A DNA stretch of 64,000 nt. Source: Micrasema longulum (lineage: Eukaryota > Arthropoda > Insecta > Trichoptera > Brachycentridae). Location: positions 1 to 64,000 of the forward strand of contig JAGVSM010003750.1 of assembly GCA_022494885.1 (NCBI GenBank). The letters run 5' to 3'. Numbering within the stretch: position 1 is the stretch's first letter; each line of letters starts with the position of its first letter. The position numbers were made by a program, and so were the translations under genes. The notes under the pieces were generated by a model, which was not told the DNA's origin, searched no databases, and saw only the letters and a list, made by a program, of their open reading frames with translations. This document shows, in pieces, positions 43,898 to 54,200 of this stretch.

Positions 43898-46477
43898 ATG
43901 GCTGGAACATTTTATTTTGTTATTGTGGGGCATCTAGATAATCCTATATTTGAAATGGAATTTCCTCCTGCTAATAAAGAAGTAAAGGTATGCAGATTTA
44001 ATTTTCCCATCATGATCAATAGTCGATGTAACACAATAAATTTAATGTAGGGCGAAAACCCAGATAATAATTTACCATTATACGTGTAACCAACTCCACC
44101 AAAACTGCCTAATCCTTATAGGTTAATAAATTATTTACATTCTAAACAAGTGAATTGCATTACGCACATTAGCACATATTGCACAACAATAATTACAACA
44201 CTAAAGCAGCAACTCTCAATAAGGAAAAGCTATCTGTTCTTTTTCAAAATATGTGAAGATGTTTGATTTGACTTGTTCAATGACTCAGCTCTCTCCGCTA
44301 CGAGCGAAAGCTGAGTCTCATTGGTATTAATAATATTAGCCTTTTTTATCTAAACTAAATCTACTCCCATAATTTACACACCACATACTACATTCCACAT
44401 ATCACACTTAACACACCACACTCCAAACACACAAAACAATATCAACATAAACATAATTAATATCATCTGTATTCTCATTACATCTTCTCCTTGTTAGAAA
44501 TTTGTATTGTATATTGTGTTGTGTACGTAATAAGGAAGTTCAGCCCTATGGGAAGTTGTTTTCTTACGCGCAATAAAAAAAAATAGAGCTTTAAATTGTA
44601 CTGCAAAGTTTCTCATATAAAAAATAATAAAAAATATTTCAATAAAAACGAACTAAAGTAGGGCCAATTTAATAGGTCACATTTGACATTTGTCGGTTTT
44701 AGCTTCATAGTGAGGTAACCTGCTTAAAAACATCGATTAAAGTGAATGAATCGATTCGGACTTCAAACATAATATATGTCAATTGAATTCAGTTGCTATG
44801 AAAAAGTACTTATAGGTACTGTAATTTTATTTTCAAAATCATAAGTCGAATCCCTGTCCCATTATTATTTTCTATCTTAAATTTAAGGAACAAAATAAGA
44901 TATGTACATAATTTAACAAAACTATCAACATTAGATTTTTCTGGGTAACAACATCCCTAGTGTTTAAAAAGAAAAAGGGTTCACTGATGCAACATTGTAA
45001 CGACGTTTAGAACAGAAAAAGTTGATTATGTTTAGAATGGTTTATTAGTGAAAGTAAATCATAAAATTACCTTCTTTTGTCATTATTACAATAAATATGT
45101 AATCGTAATTGAAAAAAGTTAAGCAATTGTGCAGTTGTAAATTCGAAAAAATAAATAATATATTACTACCGCCCTTACAAGGTTATGTTGTTGAATTTTG
45201 ATGAAGTGTCAAATGTGACCTATTAAATTGGCCCTACTATACTTTGAACGACGTCACTAGTTCTTGTGAATCAACCAATTATACGAGAGTTGTGAAAGAT
45301 TTCCGGTTTACGTTACTTCAACGGACCGATCGGCAGAACTGGTCGAGAAGAAGCAGAAGAGAACTCGAGACGTCACACACGGAGTAATTTCAGAAACACA
45401 AAACTTCATACGAAAAATCATAGCGCTGATAATGCGATTAGTACATATAATTAAAAATATTTTTTTTGACTTAATTTTAGGTGATTCTAAACGAAAATAT
45501 GAAACTAATCATTTATAGATGGGGCATTATCATTTTTTATTGAAAGATGCCATTTTTACATTTATTTTCAAAGGAAAATTTACAAAACTTGATTTGCGGA
45601 AACTTTACACTATATTCATTGTAACAAAACCATAACAATATTATTTAGGTACTTTTCACAAAATGGTGTACAAAACAAAAAATAAGATAAAGATTTTTTT
45701 GTATATTATGGTATTTGTTACAATGAATATAGTGTAAAGTTTCCGCAAACCAAGTTTTGTAAAATAAACGTAAAAATGGCACTTTTCAATAAAAAAATAT
45801 AAAAGCGCCATCTATGGATAATTAATTTCATATTTTCGTTCAGAATCACCTTAATAGTCTTATTAACAAATAAAATAATAAATTTAAAAACCACTGAACT
45901 TCTTCATTGGTGCTGAATTAGGTTTATGTTTTTTGTAATAATTGTTTTTATATTATACCTGTGTTCACAATATTAACTTTAAATAAATTACAAAATTCAA
46001 CATTGTAAGGCATTTCTTGTAATCTCGTCAATCCAGAAGAAATACACAATTAGAGTGCTTATCTGGAAATGTTTATAAGCTTTATTATCTTTCATTTATC
46101 ATTTGAGAACTTTTCTACAGTTTTCTTAATGTTTTTTTGTGTTTCAGAAAGAGGACCATAGACACTTAAACCAGTTCATTGCCCATGCTGCGTTAGATCT
46201 TGTCGACGAGCATATGTGGAAAGTGAACACAATGTATCTCAAATCTGTTGACAAGTTCAACCAGTGGTTTGTTTCTGCCTTTGTAACCGCCAGTCACATG
46301 CGTTTCATCATGGTACACGATGTAAAGAATGAAGATGGTATCAAGAATTTCTTCAACGACATGTACGAAGCCTACATTAAATATTCACTTAACCCATTTT
46401 ATAAAGAAAACTCTCTAATCAAATCAGCAACATTTGAGAAAAAGTCGCAGATGTTTGGAAAAAAATATCTAACGTGA
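43898..46477 (+). CDS. Trs20: TRAPPC2 / sedlin, TRAPP complex subunit
   Basis: Small core subunit of the TRAPP tethering complexes, which act as Rab1 exchange factors in ER-to-Golgi traffic. Two exons are visible: 43898-43987, beginning [20 protein letters not shown], then a GT-AG intron 43988-46147, then 46148-46477 ending in a stop. The junction is in phase 0 (EVK joined to [10 protein letters not shown]). The predicted product has 139 residues, essentially the usual length of the family, and keeps the longin-like fold signature: an N-terminal FYFVIVG strand, the central [18 protein letters not shown] segment and a C-terminal [16 protein letters not shown] helix. The gene is divergent from the MADF-BESS gene, with 419 bp between the start codons. 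AATAAA-type signals occur about 80 and 130 bp past the stop. The intron carries nested MITEs. Identity is secure; expression is not shown. Confidence 0.96.
44661..45234. mobile_element. TA-flanked MITE nested in family G copy 3
   Basis: Inverted ends GGGCCAATTTAATAGGTCAC, continuing ATTTGACA, match over 28 bp. TA dinucleotides flank both sides (44659-44660, 45235-45236). 574 bp, no coding capacity. Its removal rejoins the host repeat near its TTTGAACGACGTC motif. Confidence 0.88.
45480..45850. mobile_element. Fold-back MITE nested in family G copy 3
   Basis: The inverted ends GGTGATTCTAAACGAAAATA (left) and GGTGATTCTGAACGAAAATA (right, read inward) continue as long arms that include TACACTATATTCATTGTAAC and its complement. 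371 bp. The target duplication is unclear. Confidence 0.85.
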
Positions 46478-46789
46478 TTTTTTTTCTCTTGTTGATTCAA
46501 GGCAAAGGACTTTATTCAAACTAATTAATTTGCTCTGAATCACTAAAAATCCTTGTTAAATAAAACAATGTTTACTGTTATTCTGTAATATAATTTATTG
46601 GAATAAAAATATTGATTGTATTGAACCCTTATAACCCAAATTACTTTTTAGAAGACCTTATTCTTGCATTTGGATTTTCATTCCGTGCCGTCAATAATAT
46701 TCTGAAAGTGCACTTACTAAAGCACTTACACTAGTGTAACACTTTATTATAAGTAAATATTATTAAAAACCTGCCTTTTTTTATAGCTC

Positions 46790-47286
46790 ACGAGTTTATT
46801 TTAGATTTAACTACTTCATCTCAGTTTTTTTTTGGCCTTTTCACCCCTAACTGGGGTGTTCTAGCCAGTGTCGAGTTTCAGATTTTACTTATTTAAATAT
46901 TTACACATGTGTTAGTACTATATACAAGTTAGTGTGTTAGTATTTAATATTACATACACTTTACCTAATATTTAACTTATTTACAACTTAATACCATTTG
47001 TAACTACATATTTTCATGAAATTTTGAATATATGTTTATTGGGTCAGGACAAGAGAGTTAGAATATGAGTAGAGAGTAGGACGTTTATATCGGAGATGTC
47101 GGATAGGAACTCAGGATAACAATCATTTATGGGGCATCCAAAAAAAACATGATTTAGATCTTCCTCCTCAAGCTGATATTCGCACATAGCAGAGTCCCGG
47201 ACATGGATTCTGAACAGATGAGAACCATTACAACAGTGCCCAATGGGTATTCTGCATATAGATGTCTCAAACTTGTTCAGAATCAC
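46790..47286 (-). mobile_element. LINE 3' end with zinc knuckle, inverted copy
   Basis: The minus strand encodes RIHVRDSAMCEYQLEEEDLN and HVFFGCPINDCYPEFLSDIS, nearly identical to the plus copy at 41900-42142. One knuckle Cys is changed (CEC to CEY). The 3' UTR runs to about 46800 and includes GGCTAGAACACCCCAGTTAG. Confidence 0.78.
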
Positions 47287-47317
47287 TAGATTTAACTACA
47301 ATATATGCTAGGTTTTA

Positions 47318-48391
47318 CTTTAGGTATTTGTCAATCTACAAAAAGCATTTAATAGAGTTGACAAAGTCAAACTACGGAAGGTGTTATCAAAGTATGGAAT
47401 GAACGGCAATCTGATAAAGGCTATTGCGTCTCTATATAATGACAGCATAGCATATTATGTTAGGCTAACCATTTATATCATAAACATTTGACATTCCTCA
47501 AAGAGTCAAACCCAGCTGGTCAAGTCAACTGTTCAACGTAAATGTTGATAATTATATAAAAGAACAGATGGTTTAAGAATGGGAGCAAAAATGGGTGAAT
47601 TAACTGTCAATTGTTTTTTGTATGCTATGCTTCTTGGTGGTAACAAAGAGGATCTGCAATTCTTGGTAACAAAGGTGTATGTTCTTGTATGCAAGAGGTA
47701 TGATTTGCTGATGAATGTAGTATGATGCTTTTTAAAGTATGACCAAGTGTGAGATCACTATGAATGAGATTTATCCTGAAAAGTGGATTTTGTGTATCTG
47801 GGAAGTATGTTTACAAGATATGAAAATACTGAGAAAAATATTGAAAGGAGGGTGAGTGCCAGGAACAGAGTAAATGGTACAATGAAATCAACCTTGGCAA
47901 ATAAATGTTTGTCGCAGAAGACGAAATAAGTTAATGAAATTAATCGGGTTTTGGTCCTGTGGCTAGTGTTGCAGACACAGATCAGAGGTCCGAGGTTCGA
48001 ACCCCACTTAACCCCAACTTGATTTCCATTTTCTAATAGTGAGTTATTTACAACTCGTTGAAAATGGTCACCAAAATTTAAATATTTTGGTAAATTATAA
48101 AAACGCTAAAAAAAAGTAGTTCACAAAAGAGTCCTGCAGCCTACCCTAATGTATGGAATTGGAAAAACAAGTGAATGAAAGTAGGCTGAATGCTGTCAAA
48201 ATGTGATCTTTCGGGCGAATGTGTGGTAAAACTACATACAACGGGTGCTCAAATGTTGAGATCCGTGCATTATTGGCTGAGGTTTAGCATTATCGACAAA
48301 ATAAAGGAGTGCGGCAGATGGACATATCTTAAGTCAGAATAATCGGCGTGCATGCATTAAAAGATGGATAAATGTAGTAGAAGCAAGGCCT
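47318..48391 (+). mobile_element. RTE-like LINE remnant interrupted by a SINE
   Basis: Broken reverse-transcriptase coding is seen in order: FVNLQKAFNRVDKVKLRKVL, LRMGAKMGELTVNCFLYAML, FVYLGSMFTRYENTEKNIER and STLANKCLSQKTK. A SINE follows (47938-48110), then coding resumes with VVHKRVLQPTLMYGI and a decayed RRACIKRWINVVEARP tail. Many stops and frameshifts. The tail is homologous to 2912-3226. Confidence 0.82.
47938..48110 (+). mobile_element. tRNA-derived SINE, family B
   Basis: The head has TTGGTCCTGTGGCTAGTG (box A region) and GGTTCGAACCCCACTT (box B). The body has GAGTTATTTACAACTCGTTG and AAATGGTCACCAAAATTTAA. It lies within the RTE-like LINE remnant. Confidence 0.82.
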
Positions 48392-48443
48392 GATAGTACC
48401 ACACAGTATGGAATCATAACAGAACCATTGGATAGAACTATAC

Positions 48444-49900
48444 TTGTATATTATTATGGCAATATTTATTAAATTAATATTTGAGAAAAGTAGAGAGTTT
48501 AATACACCTGTTATAATTTTCTTTGTAGACTGTAGCAAGGCTTTTGATTGTGTCAAGTGGAGCGAATTATGGAAAGCACTGGATGAAACGAGAATCTTCA
48601 AACACCTGATACATCTATTAAATAGCCTCTATACAAAGAGTTCTGCTGTGATCAGATTTGATAATGCACTATCTGATGGCTTTCTGGTTCAAAATGGTAC
48701 TCGTATTTGCCAGGAAAGTATATTTCCCCTGGTCTTTTCAACGTGTATGGAGAATATATAATAAGGCCTCGTGGTGTAATGGTCAGCGGGTTTGCCTGCC
48801 TTGCAAGAGGTCTTGGGTTCAATTCCCGACATGGTTGATATGAAATATTTATTTTGAAGGGTGTTTTCACACTAGAGTATTTTATAGTCTCTTGACTGGT
48901 ACCTGAAGTGTAAGACTGATCATCTTACCTTCATATAAATAATAAACATACGCTGCGATTGTGTACCAATGCAATGCACTATTAAGTGCGGAAAGGTGAT
49001 GAATGATGATGATCATAAAATGAGAAAAGCCCTCGATAGCTGGGTGGCTGCTTTCAGTATTGGAGGCAGAAAAATCTCAAACCTGCAATTTGCTGATGAT
49101 ACAACACTGGTGGCAACTTGTGAGTCCGAGATGAAGATACTTTTAGATCGTGTTGAGAGAGAACGTTTGGCAGTTTGGTTTGAGTATCAACCAAAGCAAT
49201 ACCAAACTAATGGTGATCGATAGAGCCAATGAACGTCCTTCACTAAACATATTAAATTAACTTGAAAAAAATTCATGACTTTGTCTATTTGGGCTCAAAC
49301 ATCAGTGACACTGATGGTTTTGACATAGAAATAAAAAGACGGATCGCTATGGCTAAAGGTGCAATGGGTAGTATCAAGATATGGAAAGATCGAAGCATTA
49401 CCAAAAATACGAAAGTTCATCTTTTCAAAACTCTGATTTTCTCATTATTTCTATACCGAGTAGAAACATGGACATTGAGAGTGTCAGAGAGAAAACAGAT
49501 TGATGCCTTCGAAATGTAGTGTTGGAGAAGAATGCTCTGGATTCCATCGACGACAATGCATACAAATGTATCCATATTGTATCAATTAAATGTGGATCGG
49601 CTGTCAATAGTCTCAACTATATGTTACAGACGAATCCTATAATATTTTGGACACATCACACGAAGAGAACTAGACAGCCTTGAAAAGCTTGTTGTGATGG
49701 GCAGAGTGGAGGGTAAACGCTCCAGAGGTTGTTCATCTACCAAATGGAGTGACTTAATTAAATATACTCTGGGTCTTCAGTGACTGATACTCTTCGCTCT
49801 GCTCAGAGCGGGACTACCTGGAGGTCTACCACAAAAAGAATATTCGTGTGCAACTGCTATCCTCAGTCATGAAGAAGAGGACAAGAGAGATTAGAGAGAG
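48444..49900 (+). mobile_element. Second RTE/CR1-like LINE remnant interrupted by a SINE
   Basis: Reverse-transcriptase pieces are seen in order: IIFFVDCSKAFDCVKWSELW, LIHLLNSLYTKSSAVIRFDN, then (after a SINE at 48768-49017) KALDSWVAAFSIGGRKISNL and QFADDTTLVATCESE with the catalytic ADD. Then come DFVYLGSNISDTDGFDIEIK, ETWTLRVSERKQIDAFEM and a decayed FGHITRRE segment. Stops and frameshifts throughout. Confidence 0.85.
48768..49017 (+). mobile_element. tRNA-derived SINE inserted in LINE coding sequence
   Basis: The head reads GGCCTCGTGGTGTAATGGTC (box A), CTTGCAAGAGG and GGGTTCAATTCCC (box B). The body includes CACTAGAGTATTTTATAGTC and GACTGGTACCTGAAGTGTAA; the tail is TTAAGTGCGGAAAGG with GATGATGATGAT. 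The acceptor arms do not pair, so it is not a tRNA gene. It splits the LINE motif that would read EYIMRKAL. Confidence 0.85.
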
Positions 49901-49986
49901 ATTTATTAAGTCTCCTAATGGTAGGAACAGGATGATTATATTTAATATAATATTTTTCTGTGTTTATTTTTGAAACTGAGCATATG

Positions 49987-50225
49987 TTTTTTATTTTATT
50001 TAAAAAATCAACATTTCTACATATTTGTAAAAACCATATCATTGAAAAAATATTATTACAACAGAAATAGAGAACATACAGTAAAAATATTGTTGTTATT
50101 CATATTATGTATTCGGTTTAGATTGATATTTCTGGCCATTTTTTTTAAAGATTACATTTCTATGAAAGTATTTGTGATCATAGAACTCTAACGTAATTTC
50201 TATGATAATTTGTTTGCATATTAAA
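49987..50225 (-). mobile_element. LINE 3' UTR remnant (minus)
   Basis: TTTTTATTTTATTTAAAAAA followed by TCAACATTTCTACATAT resembles the reversed LINE 3' end at 12131-12190 (TTTTATTAGGGAAATCAACA, GTTCTACATAT). No coding remains. Confidence 0.45.
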
Positions 50226-50229
50226 AATA

Positions 50230-50615
50230 TTAAATTAATTGAGCAATTGCCAAAGAATAAGTTTTGGATTGATTTCTCATTTTCTGTACATATGATATTT
50301 CTTTTCTTCTTATGCCTTGTCGGGTCCCCCCTATGTTGACTATCACTGCAACGAAAGCATCTCTGTCCTGCGCTACTCGGAACTGGTCCTCAACTCTCCT
50401 CACTCCTGCCCAATTCCCTTCTATTCTTCGTTGTCCCTCCATCTTGTTCTTTATTATCAGCTAAAGGAGGTAATATGTATTTCCTCTTAGCACATGACAC
50501 AAATATGAGACTTTCTAATCTTCACACTAGACAACTGTTCTCTATTGACTCTAGCTCTCTGTAGTACGTCTGTATTACTGACCGTATCGGTCCAAGGTAT
50601 ACGGAGAGGAGAATA
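50230..50615 (-). mobile_element. RTE-like LINE 3' fragment
   Basis: The minus strand reads IPLRIPWTDTVSNTDVLQRA, then KMEGQRRIEGNWAGVRRVED and QFRVAQDRDAFVAVIVNIGG, with stops between. This is the C-terminal region seen in other RTE-like fragments here. Confidence 0.72.
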
Positions 50616-51226
50616 CCTAACTAATTTATAATTTTAATTGGATATGTCTGTTTATTTTTGTAATAATTCGCGGCAATTTTCAAATAATTAAAAAATTTAT
50701 AACCAAAGACAAGAGAGAGCTCCGGCGATATTTTTGTACAATGAGCCATAGAATGATAGAATATTGTACTCTTTACTTGACGATTTGCTATTGCTATTGT
50801 TTATGGTACTTTGTTTCGTATCGGGAGAGCTTGTGAAAAACTAGGAAATTAATTTTCTAATAATTGGAAATTATTTCCAGGATCCTTTTGCTCGTTGTAA
50901 AATTAATATAAACATAAAATTATATTCAATTTCAGGTAATTATTAAACAAGTTTTCTGAAATGACAAATTATGTTTGCATCTGTCAAAAATTATTTTGCA
51001 TGACGTCAATTTTTACACTGAAATTTTCTTGATAATGACACTAATATTGTTAATTTGAATGTTAAATTCCACCCGTATGTTTCGGCATTTGTGCGAATTC
51101 GTAATATTGTGTAATCTTTATTAAATTCTCATTACTTCAAGCAGGAACGGCATATCATTTCGGCCGACATCGGCGCTTTATTATGCTTGTATTTGTTGAT
51201 AGTTTTAGATATCGTCAGGAGTAATA
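50616..51226. other. Upstream flank of arfaptin
   Basis: Probably holds the promoter and 5' UTR. A TGACGTCA occurs at 51000-51007. No TATA box could be assigned. Confidence 0.45.
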
Positions 51227-54200
51227 ATGGCGCAGACGATCGTCACGAGCACTTCAGAACGAAGCATCCATGAAATGTTGAAGGATACTCCGGCGCTTAA
51301 TGAATCGAGTGGATCTGTGACTTCGGGGACAGAAGCCAAATATCTTACTCATTCCCAAAGTATGCCGTTTCCAGCGCCTAGTGGTGAGTTGAGTGAATTA
51401 TAGGGATTTCGAACCAATTCGCAGTTAAAAGTATTCGGGCTTTTTCGTCTATATTATTTTGAAATAAATAAAAACTTGTTTTTTTCAAACTATTGGGCAC
51501 TTAATTGGTCCTCCAATCGCGACGTATCCAGATTGTCTTTGTTACACGAAGGTAAGATATCAATCTTACGGTTCAGGTGCCACTTCAGAGACTATGAAAT
51601 ATTCTAGTGTAAAATCGCCATTTTAAATATACACCTATGGACAAAAAAAAGTTCGCACTTACCCTGCTATCCGTAATTCCCAGTTTACCTGACTCTATTT
51701 CTTGGAAACGATTTTCTTATTTAACTATTGCTTTTGTTTATTGTTAAGGAATATATTGGCTACACATATTTAAAGTAATTACATTTTTAAAAGCTTCATC
51801 AGTTTTTTAAAAACTACGTCTGAAGAAACATCGCTACGAAAATATGGAGAGTTCGGGTCAAATGTCTATCGCGGTAAAATCGAAAATTATTACTCTGTCA
51901 CAGGAAAATATGTCGAATTTAAAAATTTCTCGTAGAATCGGTTTTTCGGAGTGTTCTGTGAGAAAGTTTTTAAAAAAAAAAAGTGAAACCGGCTCTCTGA
52001 AGCGAAAAAAGGGAAGTGGTCGGCAGCGCAAGACAACTCCTAGAGAAGATCGGCTGGTTGCCAAGCTTATCAACCAAAATCGTTTTCTAACTGCTGCAGA
52101 AATACACGGAGAGATCCAGTCTACGTGCCAAACCACGTTCTCGGTGAGGACGGTTTCCAGGAGATTATTGGAGCAGGGGTTCCAAGCAAGAAGTCCCGCA
52201 AAAAAACCCCTTTTAACGGAGAAAATGAAGAAGGCTCGTCTAGATTGGGCCAAAATGCACCAAAATTGGACAATAGACGATTGGCAACAAGTCATTTTTT
52301 CCGATGAATCTAAATTTAATGTGTTTGGTCCAGATGGCAAGACGATAGTCCGGTGAAAACCTGGCGAAAGATTTCACCCTAAATGTATTACCCGAACAGT
52401 AAAGCATTCACCCTATGTCATGATATGGGGGTGCATGACAGCTCATGGTCTGGGTCCACTAAAGATAGTCCAAGGCACTATGAATGCCATACAATACAAA
52501 ACTATTTTGGAAAATCATTTGTTTCCTACAGTTGAAGATATTACACAATTTAGTTCAAATCCTATATTCCAAGATGATTCTGCGCCTTGCCATCGAGCTT
52601 GATCTGTGAGTATATAACTTTATTTTATAAATTTAAATTGTTGTAACTTGGTTTGTAATTTCATATCTTTCTTACAGGTAACTGAATTTAAAGAGTCTTT
52701 TGGAGTTACATCACTGAGTTGGCCTGGAAACAGTCCGGACCTTAACCCGATAGAAAATTTATGGGTAATAATGAAACAAAACATTGCGAAGGAACGGGCC
52801 AAAAATACCCAGGAATTGATTAAAATCATTAACCATGTTTGGAAACATGAAATACCATTAGATATTATAAATAATTTATATTTGTCGATGTCAAACAGAA
52901 TTTCTTTAGTGATTAAGAGCAAAGGCGATATTACAAAATATTAAAATACTATCGAACCCGAAAAATTACTTTTATTTTTATATTCTTTTGTTCAAAATAT
53001 CGATCTGTTTACCCTTCACACAAATCTATTAACCAAATGTAATAATTTGCGATTGCCAATAAAGACACCGTGCCATAAATCAATTATGTCGGGTACAAGA
53101 ACAATGGTAACGGAGCTGCTACCTTTAAAAAACCCTATTTATAAATATACATTAAGCTTTTATTTTTATATTTTACTTGGAAACATTACTTAGTCATCAA
53201 ATCTACAAAAATATGTATATATAAAAAAATCCAAGCAATCAAGAATATTTATTATTTTAAATTAAGAATTTTATTACAAGTGCGAACTTTTTTTTGTCCA
53301 TGGGTGTATATTTCATGTCAACTCTCACATTTATCAGTGATCTCATGTGTTACAATATTCAAATGCTCTTACCACTGATCTGTGAGGCAGATGAATAATT
53401 AATACCAACTGGCTTGTGGTCCCGTGGTAGTGCTGTGGACTCGCAGATCAAAGGTCCGAGGTTTAAATCCCACTCCACCGTGACTCGATTATCATTTTTC
53501 CAGCATAAGCAATTTATGATTTTTAGGAAATGGTCTGAAAATTTAAATATTTTTGCAAATAATAAGAACTCAATTTTTTTTCACATTGCCCTGGCATTTA
53601 TTCCGTGTAATTCCGGAATAGGAAACTGCAAAAGTCGGTTGATTCCTTTGAGGCCGGTGCTTCGTACTGAATAAAAAATCCGCGTATGCGTGAATTTAGA
53701 TCTTTGGAAACAGTTCAACCAAACCAATCCATGTTTATTTTTTATATACTGTCTCTATTTTATAACAAATTATTCACTCGATTGACTCAATGGTATATTG
53801 ATATTAGACTTTAACTCTTTTATGCTTAATCATGTCATTAGTTTATTTTTAAGTACGCTTGTTGATAGTAGGTACCTATTTTACCTATGTTAGTATGACT
53901 GATTCCCTTCGAAAACCTCTACATTGGCCCCTGATATAGTCATTTTGAACATTTTATATTTAAAATGTCTACAGTATTATGAATTCTACTGCAAATAAAT
54001 TAATCTAAAGTGAAAATATGAGATAAATAAATTGTGAATGATGGTTCATTTTAATGAGTTCTCCATATAAGGTTACTAACTTTGGGCATGCAAATATACT
54101 TGATATAATTATTTATTTAGGTCACCACTCTCCATATACTGATCTACCATACATCATTATTTATATGTCACCATATGCCCACTTAAGATCAATTATTGCA

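Larger units (their letters stand above)
44534..45902 (+). mobile_element. MITE family G, copy 3, with two nested MITEs
   Basis: Ends are GGAAGTTCAG (44534) and ACTGAACTTC (45902). It shares GAACGACGTCACTAGTTCTT, ACGGACCGATCGGCAGAACT and AAAAATCATAGCGCTGATAA with the copies at 1-332, 9920-10635 and 23976-24343 (minus). It fills most of the TRAPPC2 intron. Two smaller elements interrupt it. Confidence 0.85.
51500..53395 (-). mobile_element. tRNA-derived SINE split by the Tc1-like element
   Basis: The SINE body lies at 51500-51631 (minus: TTTTACACTAGAATATTTCA, TAGTCTC, GGCACCTGAACCGTAAGATT). Its head lies beyond the transposon at 53307-53395 (minus: AGATCAGTGGTAAGAGCATT, then GAGAGTTGACATGAAATA). 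Removing the transposon and one TA restores a sequence aligning with the SINE at 48835-48935 across the junction (ATATGAAATA...TTTTCACACTAGAG). Confidence 0.8.

Noticed and set aside
48768..48842. tRNA-Ala-like sequence with box A and box B
   Set aside because: The acceptor ends do not pair, and the body and tail recur elsewhere; it is a SINE head.
51858..52340. 160-residue minus-strand frame
   Set aside because: Antisense shadow of the Tc1-like transposase.
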